A DNA stretch of 64,000 nucleotides from CAVSRC01 sp963781775 (GCA_963781775.1 CAWAHE010000011.1:248001-312000); one strand, 5' to 3'. Counted from the first letter of the stretch, positions 8,767 through 24,117 are shown. Numbers and translations: made by a program. Notes: a model not told the origin generated them from the letters alone.

Positions 8767-10007
8767 TCAGCTCCGGTAGTCGCCGTTGATGGCGACATAA
8801 TCCTTGGTGAGGTCGCAGGTCCACACCGTGTCGGCGCCCTTGCCGATGCCAAGCTCGACGGTGATGACGATGTCCTGCTTCTTCATCTCGGCGGAGGCCG
8901 CGTCTTCCGAATAGGCGGGATCGCGCTCGCCTTTGACGGCCACGCGCACGTCGCCGAACCAGATCGCCAGCCGGTCGCGTTCGGCCGGCTCGCCCGCCTT
9001 GCCGACCGCCATGACGATGCGGCCCCAGTTGGCGTCCTCGCCGGCGATCGCGGTCTTGACCAGCGGCGAATTGGCGATCGCCATGCCGATCGCGCCGGGC
9101 CGACTTCTTCGAGGCGGCGCCCTGACCCTGATCTCGACGAATTTGCGCGCGCCCTCGCCGTCGCGCACCACCTGATGGGCGAGGTCGCGCAGCACGTCGT
9201 TGAGCGCATCGCGGAACGGCGCCAGCCGGCGGTCGCGCGGATCGGCGATCCGCGGCGCGTCCGTCGGCCGCGCCGGTGGCGAACAGGAGCAGCGTGTCGC
9301 GAGGTCGAGGTGTCGCTGTCGACGGTGATGGCGTTGAAGGTGTCCGTGCACGCCTTTCGACGAGCAGCGCCTGCAGCACCGGCGCAGCGATCGGCGCGTC
9401 GGTGAAGACGAAGGACAGCATCGTCGCCATGTCGGGCGCGATCATGCCGGCGCCCTTGGCGATGCCGTTGATGGTCACCGTCGCGCCGCCGAGCTGCGAC
9501 CTGGCGCGTGGCGCCCTTGGGGTAGGTGTCGGTGGTCATGATCGCCGCGCGCCGCGTCGCGCCAGGCGCCGGGCTCCGCCCGTGCCGCGGTATCGGCCAG
9601 CACCGCGTCGAACTTGCGCCGGGTCGAGCGGCTCGCCGATCACCCCGGTCGAGGCGAGGAACACCTCGCTTCGGCCGGCAGCCGACGACCTTGGCCACCA
9701 TGCCCGCCGACAGCCGCGCCGCTTCGCGCCCGCGCTTGCCGGTGAAGGCGTTGGCATTGCCGGAATTGACCAGCAGCGCCCGCGCCTTGCCCGCGGCAAG
9801 CGCCGCCTGGCACCACTCGACCGGCGCCGACGGGCATTTCGACCGGGTGAAGACGCCGGCGACCTCGGTGCCCTTGTCGAAGAGCATGAGCAGCACGTCG
9901 CGGCGGTTGCGGTACTTGATGCCGGCCTCGGCCGTGGCAAAGCGCACCCCGCCGATCGCCGGCAGCGCCGCAAAGGCCGCCGGCGCCAGCGGCGAAATCG
10001 TGCCCAT
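8767..10007 (-). CDS. argJ: Bifunctional ornithine acetyltransferase / N-acetylglutamate synthase
   Basis: Recycles the acetyl group in arginine synthesis. The ATG at 10007 starts MGTISPLAPAAFAALPAIGG; the self-cleavage threonine lies in PDMATML near residue 190, where the precursor splits into alpha and beta chains. The protein ends TKDYVAINGDYRS, a perfect ArgJ C-terminus. About five silent doublets break the frame (for example at GCRPK and LDPAK near 9670 and 9615), and the repaired length of about 412 aa is normal. It is not a pseudogene: no in-frame stop remains once the doublets are read as single bases. Confidence 0.9.
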
Positions 10008-10031
10008 GCTGCGCCCGTCCGTACTGGCAGG

Positions 10032-10917
10032 CTATTGCCGGCGGCGCCGCCGGTGCGGTCCCGTCGGCCGGCTTCGGCGGCGGCACGATCGTCGATCTTG
10101 GCTTTGGCAGCGCAGGTCCGCCATCGTGCTTGTCGAACAGCTCGGCGATCATCTGGTTGCGGATGGCAGGGCCCGCTCCGTCGAAGGTCGGCGGCGGTTC
10201 CTTGCGTGTCGCGACCAGCTTGATCACATGCCAGCCGAATTGCGACTGCACCGGCGTCTTCGGTGTAGGCGCCCACCTTGAGGGCGACGACGGCGTCGGC
10301 GAACGGCTTGACCATCTGCTGCGGATCGAAGAAGCCGAGATCGCCGCCATTGTCCTTGGAGCCGGGATCGAGCGACTTTTCCTTGGCGATCGCCGCGAAA
10401 TCGCCGCCCTTGTCGAGCTCGGCGATGATCGCCTTGGCCTCGTCTTCGGTCTTCACCAGGATGTGGCTCGCCTGATACTGGTCGGCCGGCACGAACTTGG
10501 CCAGTTCCTCGTCGAAGCGCTTGTGTACCGCCTCATCGGTGACCGGCGCGATGATCTTGTCGCGGACGATATTCGAGCTGCAGGGCCCGCTCGCGCACAG
10601 CCTGGAGACGCCGCTGCGCGGCCGGGTCCTTGTCGAGCCCATCCGCCTCGGCTGCGGCGCCGCCAGCTTGATATCGATCAGGTGGTCGATGAGCTGACTG
10701 CGCTGCTGGGCGGGCGGCACTCGCGACAGCTGATCGCGGAAATCCTGCGCGGCCTGCGCCAGGTCGGCCTCGGTGATCGCCTCGCCGTTGACGCGTGGCG
10801 ACGACCGCGGCTGGACGGCGTTTCCGCCGCGAGGGTGCGGGCGGCGCCGAAGGCGACAAGCATGGCAACGAGCATGACGGCGGTTCCGCCGCGCCGCATT
10901 CTGGCCTTGACGGTCAT
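10032..10917 (-). CDS. Peptidyl-prolyl cis-trans isomerase, parvulin type (PpiC/SurA-like), exported
   Basis: Periplasmic foldase. The ATG at 10917 gives a signal peptide (MRRGGTAVMLVAMLVAFGAA, cleavage after LAA). Next come an N-terminal helical part (VNGEAITEADLAQAAQDFRD), then the parvulin domain QASHILVKTEDEAKAI ... GGDFAAIAKEKSLDPGS ... GGDLGFF. The C-terminal tail is Pro/Ala-rich. The frame changes several times (near 10250, 10125, 10100 and in the 10570-10660 stretch), again at codon ends. I place the stop at 10032 because a doubled third base of Ala just before gives RRQ then TAG; this last point is uncertain. It is divergent from secA and just upstream of argJ. Confidence 0.8.
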
Positions 10918-11008
10918 GAAACATCTTCCGTTGGGGTTGATCGGGGTCGTCCCTTCAACGCCTTGATTGCGGCCGCTGAAAGGCGACATCACGGCGCCAC
11001 GCGCGCCG

Positions 11009-11037
11009 TTGACATCGATTATCCCCCCTCTTATCTG
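11009..11037 (+). promoter_or_regulatory. Putative sigma-70 promoter of secA
   Basis: TTGACA at 11009-11014 and TATCTG at 11032-11037, separated by 17 bases, the canonical spacing. It points toward secA, whose ATG lies about 143 bases beyond the predicted start site. The rest of the 268-base gap between the parvulin and secA starts shows nothing else I can name. Confidence 0.5.
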
Positions 11038-11185
11038 TCTCCACGCTTGGCGTCCAGAACGCTTTGAATCCTGAGCGGTGACGACGGTATCGCTGCCGGC
11101 GCTTGTCGCAGGGACGGCGGTGTCGGCAACAGCGCCGGCGCCACGCCTCGATTGGGGCACCTGAAAGCTCAAGGATTTTCACGAC

Positions 11186-13955
<2,770 letters not shown>

Positions 13956-14039
13956 CCGCGCAAACCCGCAGCTGAGACAAACGGCAACGGCCCGGCATCC
14001 CACCGGGTGACGGCGCGGTCATGCTGCTATAAAAGCGCG

Positions 14040-15824
14040 ATGTCGTTCGACCAGATCTTTCTGTTCGGCCTGTTCATCGCCGTCTTCGTCTTTCTTATCT
14101 GGGGCCGCTTCCGCTACGACCTCGTCGCCTTCGCCGCGCTGATCGTCGCGGTGATCGTCGGCGTCGTGCCGAAGACCGAGGCGCTTCGCCGGCTTCGGCC
14201 ATCCCGCGACAATCATCGTCGCGCATCGTTCTGGTGATCTCGCGCGGCCTGATCAATTCCGGCGCGGTCGCCTGGATCGTGCGCACCGTCGTCAGCACCG
14301 GACGAAGCCTGTCCAGCCACATCGCCATCATGGCGGCGATCGGCGCCGGCCTCTCCGCCTTCATCAACAACGTCGCCGCGCTGGCGCTGCTGATGCCGGT
14401 CGAGTTGTCGGCCTCGGCCAAGGCCGGCCGCAGTCCGGCACTGTCGCTGATGCCGCTCGCCTTCGCCACCATTCTCGGCGGTCATGGTGACGCTGATCGG
14501 CACGCCACCCAACATCATCATCGCCACGTTCCGCCAGCAAGCGCTCGGCACAGGCTTCGCCATGTTCGACTTCGCCCCGGTCGGGTCTGGCCGTCGCCGT
14601 GGTCGGCGTCGCCTTCGTCGCGCTCGTCGGCTGGCGCCTGATCCCGGTCAAGGCCGCGACGGCCCCGAGCGCCGACCTCCGCAACATCCACGGCTACGTC
14701 GCCGAACTCGACGTGCCCGGAGACTTCGCCGGCGATCGGCAGGAAGGTCCGCGACCTCGACGACGCCGCCGAGGAGGCCGGGCTCGCCATCCTCGGCCTG
14801 GTCCGCAAGGGCCGGCGTCTGTCTGGCGCGGCGCGGCGCGAGCAGATCGCCGAGGGCGACATTCTCGTCGTCGACGGCACGGTCGAGGCGATCGACGCGC
14901 TCGTCGGCGCGCTCAAGCTCGCCTTTCCCGGCCGCGAACACATGCGGAGGAAGGCGGCAGCGACATGTCGCTGCTCGAGATGGTCGTCCAGCAGGATTCG
15001 CGCCTCGACGGTCGCTCGGTCGCCTCGCTCGGCCTCAGCCGCCGCCACAACGTCTCGCTGCTCGGCGTCTCGCGTCAGGGCAAGAGCTTCCGCGAGCGCG
15101 TGCGCAGCCTCGCCCTCCTGCCCGGCGACGTGCTTCTGCTCGTCGGGCCGAACGACCGCCTCAACGAGGCCGCCCAGTGGCTGGGCGCACTGCCGCTGGC
15201 CGACCGCGGCCTCGGCGTTACCCAGCACGGCCGCGCCGCCCTCGCGGCCGGCATCTTCGCCGCTCGCCGTCGGCGCTCGCCGCCGCTGAACCTGGTCTAT
15301 CTGCCGGTGGCGCTCGCCGCCGTCGTCGTCGCCTACGTCGTCTTCGACATCGTTCCGCTGCGCCAGCTCTATCAGGAGATCGAATGGCCGGTGGTGGTGC
15401 TGCTCGGCTCGATGATCCCGCTCGGCACGGCGCTTGAGATCGTCGGGCGGCACCGGCGCTGATCGCCAGCGGCCTCGTCAGCCTCGCCTCCGGCCTGCCG
15501 GCCTGGGCGGTGCTCGCGCGTGCTGATGGTGGTGGTGATGACGCCTGTCGGACGTGCTCAACAACACCGCTACCGCGGTGATCGGCGCGCCGATCGCGCT
15601 CGACGTCGCCACCGGCTGGGCGTCAGCCCCGACCCGTTCCTGATGGCAGTGGCGGTTGCTGTCGTCATGCGCGTTCCTGACGCCGATCGGCCACAAGAAC
15701 AACACGCTGATCCTCGGACCGGGCGGCTACGCCTTCGGCGACTACTGGCGGATGGGGCTGCCGCTCGAGGTGATCGTCCTCGTCGTCGCCGTGCCGGCGA
15801 TCCTCGTCGTGCTGGCCGCTGTAG
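14040..15824 (+). CDS. SLC13/DASS-type anion transporter with two RCK_C domains
   Basis: Inner-membrane sodium-coupled dicarboxylate, sulfate or citrate-type carrier. N-terminal helices begin FLFGLFIAVFVFLIWGRFRYDLVAF; the family signatures FINNVAALALLMP and GTPPNIII (first half) and LNNTATAVIGAP and FLTPIGHKNN (second half) are present. Two regulator-of-K-conductance C domains occupy the central cytosolic loop (about 14680-14930 and 14970-15210). The protein ends at VVWPL then TAG at 15822. About 13 doublets plus one missing base near 15615 break the frame; repaired length is near 590 aa. Substrate cannot be told from sequence. Confidence 0.87.
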
Positions 15825-15864
15825 ACGCTGTCAGCCGGACGATTGGCGCTCGGTCGCCGAACCG

Positions 15865-17130
15865 TCATTGCTCGCCCGGCCACAGGAACTTCTTCTTCAC
15901 GAACTTGCCGACCGGTCGGGATTTGCCGGCGTCAGCCGCGGGGTGATCGCGCCGGTAGTCCGCAGGCAGGCACCGCCGCGCGCTCGCTGCCGGCGCGGTC
16001 GTCGGCCACCTGCGGCAGCCGCGGCGTGGCCGGCGTCGGCGAGCGACCGGCGGCCATCGCCGCGACGGCAGCGGCCGTCGGGCTTGGGCACCGGCGCGGA
16101 GACGGCCCGCCGCCTTCGCCGGCAGCCGTGCCGGCGTGATGGGAATCGGCCGGGCCGCTCGCCGCGAGCTGGCTGCTGCGCCGCCGCCGCCGAACAGGCG
16201 CGTGAGGATCGATGGGTTGCGCGGCCTGCTCCGCCGCCCGCTCGCGCTGCCGCCTGTTTGCGCGCCGCTTCGTCATGCGCCTGCTGCTCGAGCATGGCGA
16301 CCGTCCTTGGCTGTACGCTGCGTCGTCCTGCGGTCTGCTTCTGCTCTGCAGCGCGCGCCTGACAGCTGCGGCCGGCACGGTATAGGCCGGGCAGGCCGCG
16401 CGAGGCGTCGAAAGTCGCATCGCCGGCGTCCGCGTTGAACACGTAGTGCCGGTCGCAGACGTCGACCTTCGGCGGCACGTGGGTCAGCTCGAAGCGTGTC
16501 GTAGCCGACCTTGAGCATCCGCCAGAAGTCCATGTTCGGATTGTCGTGGTGCTTGGCGAGGTTCTCCGGCGTCATGCGGAACGGGAAGCGCCTGGATCTG
16601 GAACGCCCGCTGGCCGCCGCGGAAGGCATCGCGCGCGAGCGCGAAAATCTCGCCGGCGTTCTCGTCGGTCATCGAGTAGCAGCCGGCCGACGAGCAGGCG
16701 CCATGCACCATCAGGTTGGAGCCGGTGCGCCCGAGCGAGCGGTCGTAGGCGTTCGGATAGCCGATGTTGAACGACAGGTAGTAGCTGGAGTTCGGGTTCA
16801 TCTGCGCCGGCGTGACGGTGTAGAAGCCCTCCGGCGCCTGCCGGTCGCCCTCCGACCTTCTTCGGCCCGAGAGTCGCCCGACCATTTGCAGATCGAATAG
16901 GTCTTCAGCAGGGCGTACTGGCCGTCGGCGCGCTGCTTCCAGATCTCCATCTCCGATTCTTCCTTGAAGATGCGGATGAGGATCGGGGAGGTCTCCTTCA
17001 TGCCGAGCTGCGACATCTTGGCTGACGAGGAAGGCCGGGCACCGGCGTTGTGCCTTGGGGAGATCGGAGCATTGCAGCCGGCCAGCGCGACAAGCGCGGC
17101 GGCAAGCCACGCCGATGCCGCGCAACGCAC
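15865..17130 (-). CDS. YafK-like L,D-transpeptidase, putative lipoprotein
   Basis: Murein L,D-transpeptidase family (YkuD fold, YafK branch). The GTG at 17130 yields a lipoprotein signal with lipobox LAGC (residues 16-19). The catalytic region is HGACSSAGCYSMTD (His, Ser and Cys of the YkuD motif), with SYYLSFNIGYPNAYD just before and HHDNPNMDFWRMLKVGYD after. An Ala/Gln-rich C-terminal half ends in VGKFVKKKFLWPGEQ, with TGA at 15865. The frame shifts repeatedly at codon ends. It is convergent with the SLC13 gene, 40 bases apart, and near accA in many Hyphomicrobiales. The YafK branch has been linked to detaching Braun-type crosslinks as well as forming them. Confidence 0.82.
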
Positions 17131-17321
17131 GACGCCGGGAATGGTCTGAACGCCATTCTCGCTCCTTCGGAACCCCCTCGCCGCCCGCCGGCTTAGACCG
17201 GGATTCTCATAATCCTGTCAACCTTGCATCAGGGTGCTTACCGGCACCGCTCGCTGACGTTCACATGGCGATGGCGCGGCCAGTTTCCCGCAGCGGTGTG
17301 GCAGACGCAAGGCGGCGCGGC

Positions 17322-18276
17322 CTAGAGCGTTCGGCCGATCGCCAGATACTTCTCGCGGCGCTGGCGGCGGACCTCCTCCGGCGGCAGGTTGTCGAGCGAC
17401 TCCAGCGCCTCGGCGATGGCGTCGCCGGTCGCCTTGATCGTCGCTTCCGGCTCGCGATGGGCGCCGCCGACCGGTTCGGCGATGATCCGGTCGATGACGC
17501 CGAACTGCTGCAGGTCCTCCGCGGTGATCTTCATGCCGGTGGCGGCGTCCTGCGCCCGGCTCGGAATCGTGCCACAGGATCGACGCCGCGCCTTCCGGCG
17601 AAATCACCGTGTAGATCGAGTGCTCCAGCATCAGCACCTTGTTGGCGGCCGCGATGGCGATGGCGCCGCCCGAGCCGCCCTCGCCGATGACGATGGCGAC
17701 GTTGGGCACGCCGAGATTGACGCAGGCCTCCGTCGAGCGGGCGATCGCCTCGGCCTGGCCGCGTTCCTCCGCCTCGATGCCGGGATAGGCGCCGGCGGTA
17801 TCGACCAGCGACACCACCGGCAGGCCGAAGCGGTCGGCAAGCTGCATGACCCGTACCGCCTTGCGATAGCCTTCCGGCCGCGCCATGCCGAAATTGTGCT
17901 TGATCCGGCTCTCGGTATCGTTGCCCTTCTCGTGGCCGATGAGCGCCACCCGCCGGCCGCGGAAGAAGCCGAGCCCGGCGACGATCGCGGCGTCTTCGCC
18001 GAATTTGCGGTCGCCGGCGAGCGGCACGAAATCCTCGATCAGCCGCCGGGCGTAATCGCTGGTGTGCGGCCGGTCGGGATGGCGGGCGACCTGGGTCTTC
18101 TGCCAGGGCGTCAGCTTGGCGTAGATCTCGCCGAGCGCCTGCGCGGCCTTGGCCTCCAGCCGGGCGATCTCCTCGCCGATGGCGACGGCGTCGCCCTCCT
18201 TCTCGAGCGAACGCAGTTCCTGCACCTTGCCCTGCAGGTCGGCGACGGGCTTTTCAAAGTCGAGGTAGCTGCGCAT
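17322..18276 (-). CDS. accA: Acetyl-CoA carboxylase carboxyltransferase, alpha subunit
   Basis: Carboxyl transfer step of malonyl-CoA synthesis, working with AccD. The ATG at 18276 starts MRSYLDFEKPVADLQ; carboxyltransferase motifs include GHEKGNDTESRIKHNFGMA, DTAGAYPG and IGEGGSGGA. The frame breaks only once, near 17565 (between ILWHDSE and AQDAATGMK), and 317 aa result after repair, the usual length. The 145-base gap to xerD and the 190-base gap on the other side hold nothing I can name. Confidence 0.95.
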
Positions 18277-18435
18277 CAGGTCTCGTCGGGAGTCGGGAAA
18301 ACGTGTCTCTCGCGGGTTGACTCCCGGCGGAAAGCGGCGGCAAACTGACCGCAGCGCCCTCGCGAGTCAAGCAATCCGCCTCAGGCACCATAAGCCGGGC
18401 GCGTACCGGATCGTTTACCTGCCGCCTCCAGCCGC

Positions 18436-19402
<967 letters not shown>

Positions 19403-19405
19403 GGC

Positions 19406-19552
19406 CTATGGCGGCGCCAGCTTGCTCGGCCGGGATGCGCACCGTCATTTCACGCGTATGCGGCCCGACGAAAAACGCCAGATAGATCATCGCGGCACCG
19501 CCGAGCACCCCCAGAATCACAGCACGATGAGGAAACGAAAAAGGCTCGGCAT
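19406..19552 (-). CDS. Very small membrane protein between aroK and xerD
   Basis: About 47 aa, hidden because three frame changes fall inside 147 bases. The ATG at 19552 starts MPSLFRFLIVL, followed by a single transmembrane helix (ILGVLGGAAMIYLAFFV, residues about 12-30) and a short exported tail GPHTREMTVRIPAEKLAPP, with TAG at 19406. The repaired reading ends four bases before the GTG of xerD, and the codon-end positions of the breaks match those in neighbouring genes. Small proteins with a membrane helix and an REMTV(T/R)IP tail occur at this locus in related genomes as I remember them; function unknown. Confidence 0.6.
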
Positions 19553-19725
19553 GGCAATCCCGGTCGGCCGCTCGCCGCGATTGGCCAGAGCGAAAGGTTG
19601 CGCGCCCGCTCCGCCGCGTGACGCATTCTCGACAATCGCGCCGCGAAGGCAAGCCGTGCCCGGCGGCGTCCGCGCCTTGACACGGCGGAGGGAAACCGGC
19701 TCTTACCTCGCTCCCAACCGGTGCA

Positions 19726-20346
19726 TTGGCGAGGGAGCTGTGGCGAGGGCGGGATCGGCAAAGAGAGCGTACAGAACCGCTGGAGACCAGGGTGTCGCGC
19801 CTGCTTGCGGGGACGGACGCTGGTCATGGTCGGCATGATGGGCGCCGGCAAATCGTCGGTCGGCCGCCGTCTGGCCAACCGCCTCGGCATGACCTTCGTC
19901 GACGCCGACAGCGAGATCGAACTCGCCGCCAACGCCACGATCCCCGAAATCTTCGAGCAGCACGGCGAGGCCTATTTCCGCGACGGCGAGCGCCGCGTCA
20001 TCCAGCGCCTGCTCGACGGCGAGCCCAAGGTGCTGGCGACCGGCGGCGGCGCCTTCATCCAGCCGGAGACCCGCGCCGCCATCGCAGGCCGCCGGCATCT
20101 CGATCTGGCTCAAGGCGGACCGCGACCTCCTCCTGTCGCGGGTCAAGCGGCGCTCGAACCGGCCGCTGCTCAAGACCGCGCGATCCGGGCGACGCCATCG
20201 ATAGGCTGATCGAGGAGCGCTACCCGATCTACGCGCAGGCGGACATCCACGTGCAGTCGCGCGACGTCGCCCACGACGTCGTCATCGACGATATCCTCGC
20301 CGCGCTTGCCGACTTCCTCGGCCGGGAGGCGGTGGCGGAGGCCTGA
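19726..20346 (+). CDS. aroK: Shikimate kinase
   Basis: Phosphorylates shikimate in aromatic amino acid synthesis. P-loop GMMGAGKSSVG, shikimate-binding DADSEIE, the FRDGERRVI helix, TGGGAF and the lid region RRSNRPLLKT are present. The start is uncertain: a TTG at 19726 is used here, and a start nearer the P-loop is possible. Three codon-end frame changes (near 19810, Ala at 20083, Ala at 20183) restore 205 aa. It lies three bases upstream of aroB, the classic aroKB pair. Confidence 0.9.
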   Translation: MARELWRGRDRQRERTEPLETRVSRLLAGTDAGHGRHDGRRQIVGRPPSGQPPRHDLRRRRQRDRTRRQRHDPRNLRAARRGLFPRRRAPRHPAPARRRAQGAGDRRRRLHPAGDPRRHRRPPASRSGSRRTATSSCRGSSGARTGRCSRPRDPGDAIDRLIEERYPIYAQADIHVQSRDVAHDVVIDDILAALADFLGREAVAEA

Positions 20347-20349
20347 TCG

Positions 20350-21498
20350 ATGGCGGAAAAGGCAGGCGTCCCGGCGCTCCGACGGTGGTCACCGTCGATC
20401 TCGGGCCACGCTCCTACGACATCCTCATCGGCCGCGGCCTTCTCGACCGCGCCGGCGCGGAGCTCGCCCGGCGCCTGCCGGGCATGCGCGTCGCCGATCG
20501 TCACCGACGAGACCGTCGGCCGGCTTCATCTGAGCCGGCTGACAGAGAGCCTTGCCGCCGCCGGCATCGAGCATCGCCACCATCACCGTGCCGCCCGGCG
20601 AAGAGCTCCAAGAGCTTCCCGCGCCTCGCCGACGTGGTCGACGATGCTCCTCGCCGCCCGCATCGAGCGCTCCGACGCCGTCGTCGCCCTCGGCGGCGGC
20701 GTGGTCGGCGATCTCGCCGGCTTTGCCGCCGCGATCGTCCGCCGCGGCATGCGCTTCGTGCAGGTGCCGACGACGCTGCTCGCCCAGGTCGATTCCTCCG
20801 TCGGCGGCAAGACCGGCATCAACACGCGCGCGCGGCAAGAACCTCGTCGGCGCCTTCCACCAGCCGAGCCTGGTGCTCGCCGACGCCGGCGTCCTCGACA
20901 CCCTGCCGCCGCGCATCTTCAACGCCGGCTATGCCGAAGTCGCCAAATACGGCCTGCATCGGCGACGCCGACTTCTTCGCCTGGCTGGAGGCCAACTGGC
21001 GCGCGGTGGCCGCCGGCTGGCCCGAGCGCGACGCAGGCCATCGCCGTCGCCTGCCGCGGCCAAGGCCGCCACCGTCGCCGCCGACGAGCGCGAGGAAGGC
21101 GGCGTGCGCGCCCTCCTCAATCTCGGCCACACCTTCGGCCACGCGCTCGAGGCCGCCGACCGGCTATTCCGACCGGCTGCTGCACGGCGAGGCGGTGGCG
21201 ATCGGCATGGTGCTCGCCTTCGCCTTCTCCGCCCGCCGCGGCCTGTGCTCGCCCGACGACACCGCGCGCGTCGCAGCGCCACCTCGCCGAGGTCGGCCTG
21301 CCGACCCGCATCGGCGACATTCCCGGCGAGCCGCTGACCGGCCGACACGCTGATGGAGCACATCGCCCAGGACAAGAAGGTCGACGCGCGGCCAGCTGAC
21401 CTTCATCCTCATCCGCGGCATCGGCGAGGCCTTCATCGCCCACGACGTGCCGGCCGACGAGGTCGCGGCCTTCCTCGGCGGAGCAACTGGCGGCATGA
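20350..21498 (+). CDS. aroB: 3-dehydroquinate synthase
   Basis: Second step of the shikimate pathway, NAD- and metal-dependent. Motifs include GGGVVGDLAGFAAA (NAD site), TTLLAQVDSSVGGKTGIN, KNLVGAFHQP, EVAKYGLIGD, LNLGHTFGHALE and HGEAVAIGM. Fifteen frame changes fit the sequence length exactly (1149 bases minus 15 gives 378 codons). Eleven of the fifteen are silent third-base doublets in Ala, Ser, Thr, Leu, Arg, Val and Gly codons; the other four read as exchanges such as Ile/Leu or Gln/Glu. The stop overlaps the next gene's ATG (ATGA). Confidence 0.94.
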
Positions 21499-22828
21499 CC
21501 GCCCTGCTCTGGCTGATGGCCGTCGCCATCCCGGTGCTGGTCATCCTGTCGGCGTTCTTCGTCCGGCTCCGAGACGGCGCTGACCGCCGCTTCGCGGGCA
21601 CCGCATGCTGGCGCTGGAGAGATCCGGCGATCGTCGCGCCGGCATCGTCGGCCGGCTGATCCGCGAGCGCGAGCGCCTGATCGGCGCGCTGCTGCTCGGC
21701 AACAACCTCGTCAACATCCTCGCTTCGGCGCTGGCGACCAGCCTGCTTCCTGGCCATCTTCGGCCAGGCCGGCGTCGTCTACGCGACGCGTGGTCATGAC
21801 GCTCGCTCGTGCTGGTCTTCGGCGAGGTGCTGCCGAAGACGCTGGCGATCGGCGATCCCGACCGGGCAGCTCGCGCGCCGTGGCGCCGCTGCGTGTCGCG
21901 TCTGCGTGGCGGTGTTCTCGCCCGTCGTCACCGGCGTCCAGTTCATCGTCCGCGGCGTCCTGCGCCTCGTCGGCTGGAACGCCTCCGACGGCAAGTCGAT
22001 CCTGTCACCCGCCGACGAGATCCGCGGCCAGGTCGACCTGCTCCACGCCGAGGGCAGCGTCGTCAAGGCCGAGCGCGACCGCCTCGGCGGCCTGCTCGAC
22101 CTCGGCGAGCTCGATGTCTCCGACATCATGGTCCACCGCACCGCCATGCACATCGATCAGCGCCGACGAGCCGGCCGGCAAGATCGTCGACGACATTCTC
22201 GCCAGCCCCTACACCCGCGTGCCGCTATGGGAGGCGCGAGCCGGAGAACATCATCGGCGTCGTCCACGTCAAGGACCTGCTGCGCGCGCTGAAGGCGGCC
22301 GACGGCGACGTCGACCAAGCATCGACATCCGCGCCATCGCCGCCAAGCCGTGGTTCGTGCCCGACACCACCAGCCTGACCGACCAGCTCAACGCCTTCCT
22401 CAAGCGCAAGGTGCATTTCGCCCTGGTCGTCGACGAATACGGCGAGGTGCAGGGCCTGGTGACGCTGGAGGACATCCTCGAGGAGATCGTCGGCGACATC
22501 GCCGACGAGCACGACGTCGCCGTCGAGGGCGTCCGCCCGCAGCCGGACGGCTCGGTCAATGTCGACGGCTCGGTGCCGATCCGCGACCTCAACCGCGCCA
22601 TGGACTGGAACCTGCCCGACGACGAGGCGACCACCATCGCCGGCCTCGTCATCCACGAGGCGCGCATCATCCCCGAGCCGGGCCAGGCCTTCACCTTCCA
22701 CGGCTTCCGCTTCCAGGTGCTGCGCAAGACCCGCAACCGCATCACGGCGCTGCGGATCACGCCGCTGAACCGCATCAAGCCGGCGGCCGCCGGCCGAGAC
22801 GCGCCGCAAGGCCGCCGGCGCCGCCTGA
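21495..22828 (+). CDS. CorC/HlyC-family CNNM-type transporter with CBS domains
   Basis: Membrane protein of the DUF21/CNNM family, often linked to magnesium or cobalt efflux. Four N-terminal membrane segments (LLWLMAVAIPVLVILSAFF, with the DUF21 signature GSETALTAASRARM, and LLVLVFGEVLPKTLA) are followed by two CBS domains (DIMVHRTAMHI ... and VDEYGEVQGLVTLEDILEEIVGDI) and a CorC_HlyC domain (PDGSVNVDGSVPIRDLNR). Fourteen frame changes give 439 aa after repair. It is translationally coupled to aroB. Annotated in many alphas as hemolysin-like, which is a misnomer. Confidence 0.9.
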
Positions 22829-22897
22829 GGGGGCGAATTTCGGCCGCATTCGCGCGCGTCAAAATCGCCCGATGCCGCTTCAGCGGAGGGCGACCCC

Positions 22898-24071
22898 ATG
22901 CAATTCGATCTCGTCATCGTCGGCGCGAGCTTCGCCGGGCTTGCCGCCGCCCGCACCGCCGCCTCGCGCGGGCTTGCGCACCGCCGTCATCGACGCCAAG
23001 CGCGAGCCCGGCGCCCGCGTCCACACCAGCGGCATTCTGGTGCGCGAGGCGATCGACGAGATCGACATCCCGCACCACCTCACCCGGCGCGTGCCGGGCG
23101 TGCGGCTCTATTCGCCGAGCCTGAAGAGCGTCGACCTGTTCTCGCCGGGCTACGCCTTCTTCACCACGCGCACCGCCGACGCTGCTGCGCTGGATGGCGC
23201 AGGAGGCGCGCGACGCCGGCGCGCATCATCCTCCCCGCGACCCGCTTCGAGGGCGCCCGCGCGCGAAAGGGACCGCTTCCGCCTCGACGGCATCGACATC
23301 GCCGACGCGCTTCCTGTCGGCGCCGACGGCGCCCGCTCGCGCGTCGCCGAAGCGTTCGGCCTGTCGGCCAACCGCGCCTTCCTCACCGGCGCTCGAGGTC
23401 GAACTTGAGCCGGACGACGCCGTCGATCCGCGCTTCCTCCACTGCTTCGTCGATTCGCGCCTGGCGCCCGGCTACATCGCCTGGGCCGCGCCGGGCCCGG
23501 ACGCCATCCAGCTCGGCCTCGCGGTCCGCAACGGCGGCAAGCCCGACCTCGCCGCGTTTCATGGCGCGCACCGAGAAGCCGCTTCGGCTGGAGCCGGCTG
23601 AAGGTGATGCGGCCGGCGGAGCGGCGCTCATCCCCTGCGGCGGTCCGCTGAAGCGCATCGCGGCGCCGGGCGTGCTCCTGATCGGCGATGCCGCCGGCTG
23701 GGTTTCGCCGGTGACCGGCGGCGGCATCCGCCTCGCCTTCCGCTACGGCCGCCGGGCCGCCTCGCTCATCGCCGATCACCTGCAGTGCGGCGGCCCGGCA
23801 CCGGAAGTGGCGCTCGCCCGCGAGGTGCCGCGCTTCGCGCGCCAAGTCGCTGCTGCGCCCGCGCCTCGACCTTGCGCCGCCGAACTCGCTGGTCAACCTG
23901 GCGCTGGCCACGCGGCCCGTGCGGCGCATCGCCGAGCGGCTCTATTTCCACAGCCCGCAACGACGCCGGCATCGACCGCGCGGCCTATCTGAAGTGGCTG
24001 GAGGCGAAGTTGGCCGCAAGCTCACGCGGATGTCGACGTCCCGCGCCGAGCCAGCCGGGCCTGTCCGCTAG
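22898..24071 (+). CDS. FAD-dependent oxidoreductase, geranylgeranyl-reductase-like
   Basis: About 385 aa. The N-terminal Rossmann motif IVGASFAGLAAARTAA binds FAD; GADGARSRVAEAFGL and LLIGDAAGWVSPVTGGGI are the second and third flavin motifs of the GGR/PHBH class. Substrate is unknown; family members reduce isoprenoid chains or hydroxylate aromatics. Several codon-end frame changes occur (near 22977, 23180, 23221, 23393 and at the C-terminus). The exact end is uncertain; I use the TAG at 24069. It follows the CorC-like gene by 70 bases. Confidence 0.78.
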
Positions 24072-24117
24072 CATGCCGCCATGCTGGCGACTGGGAAATC
24101 TTACAGCCGGCGGTGGC

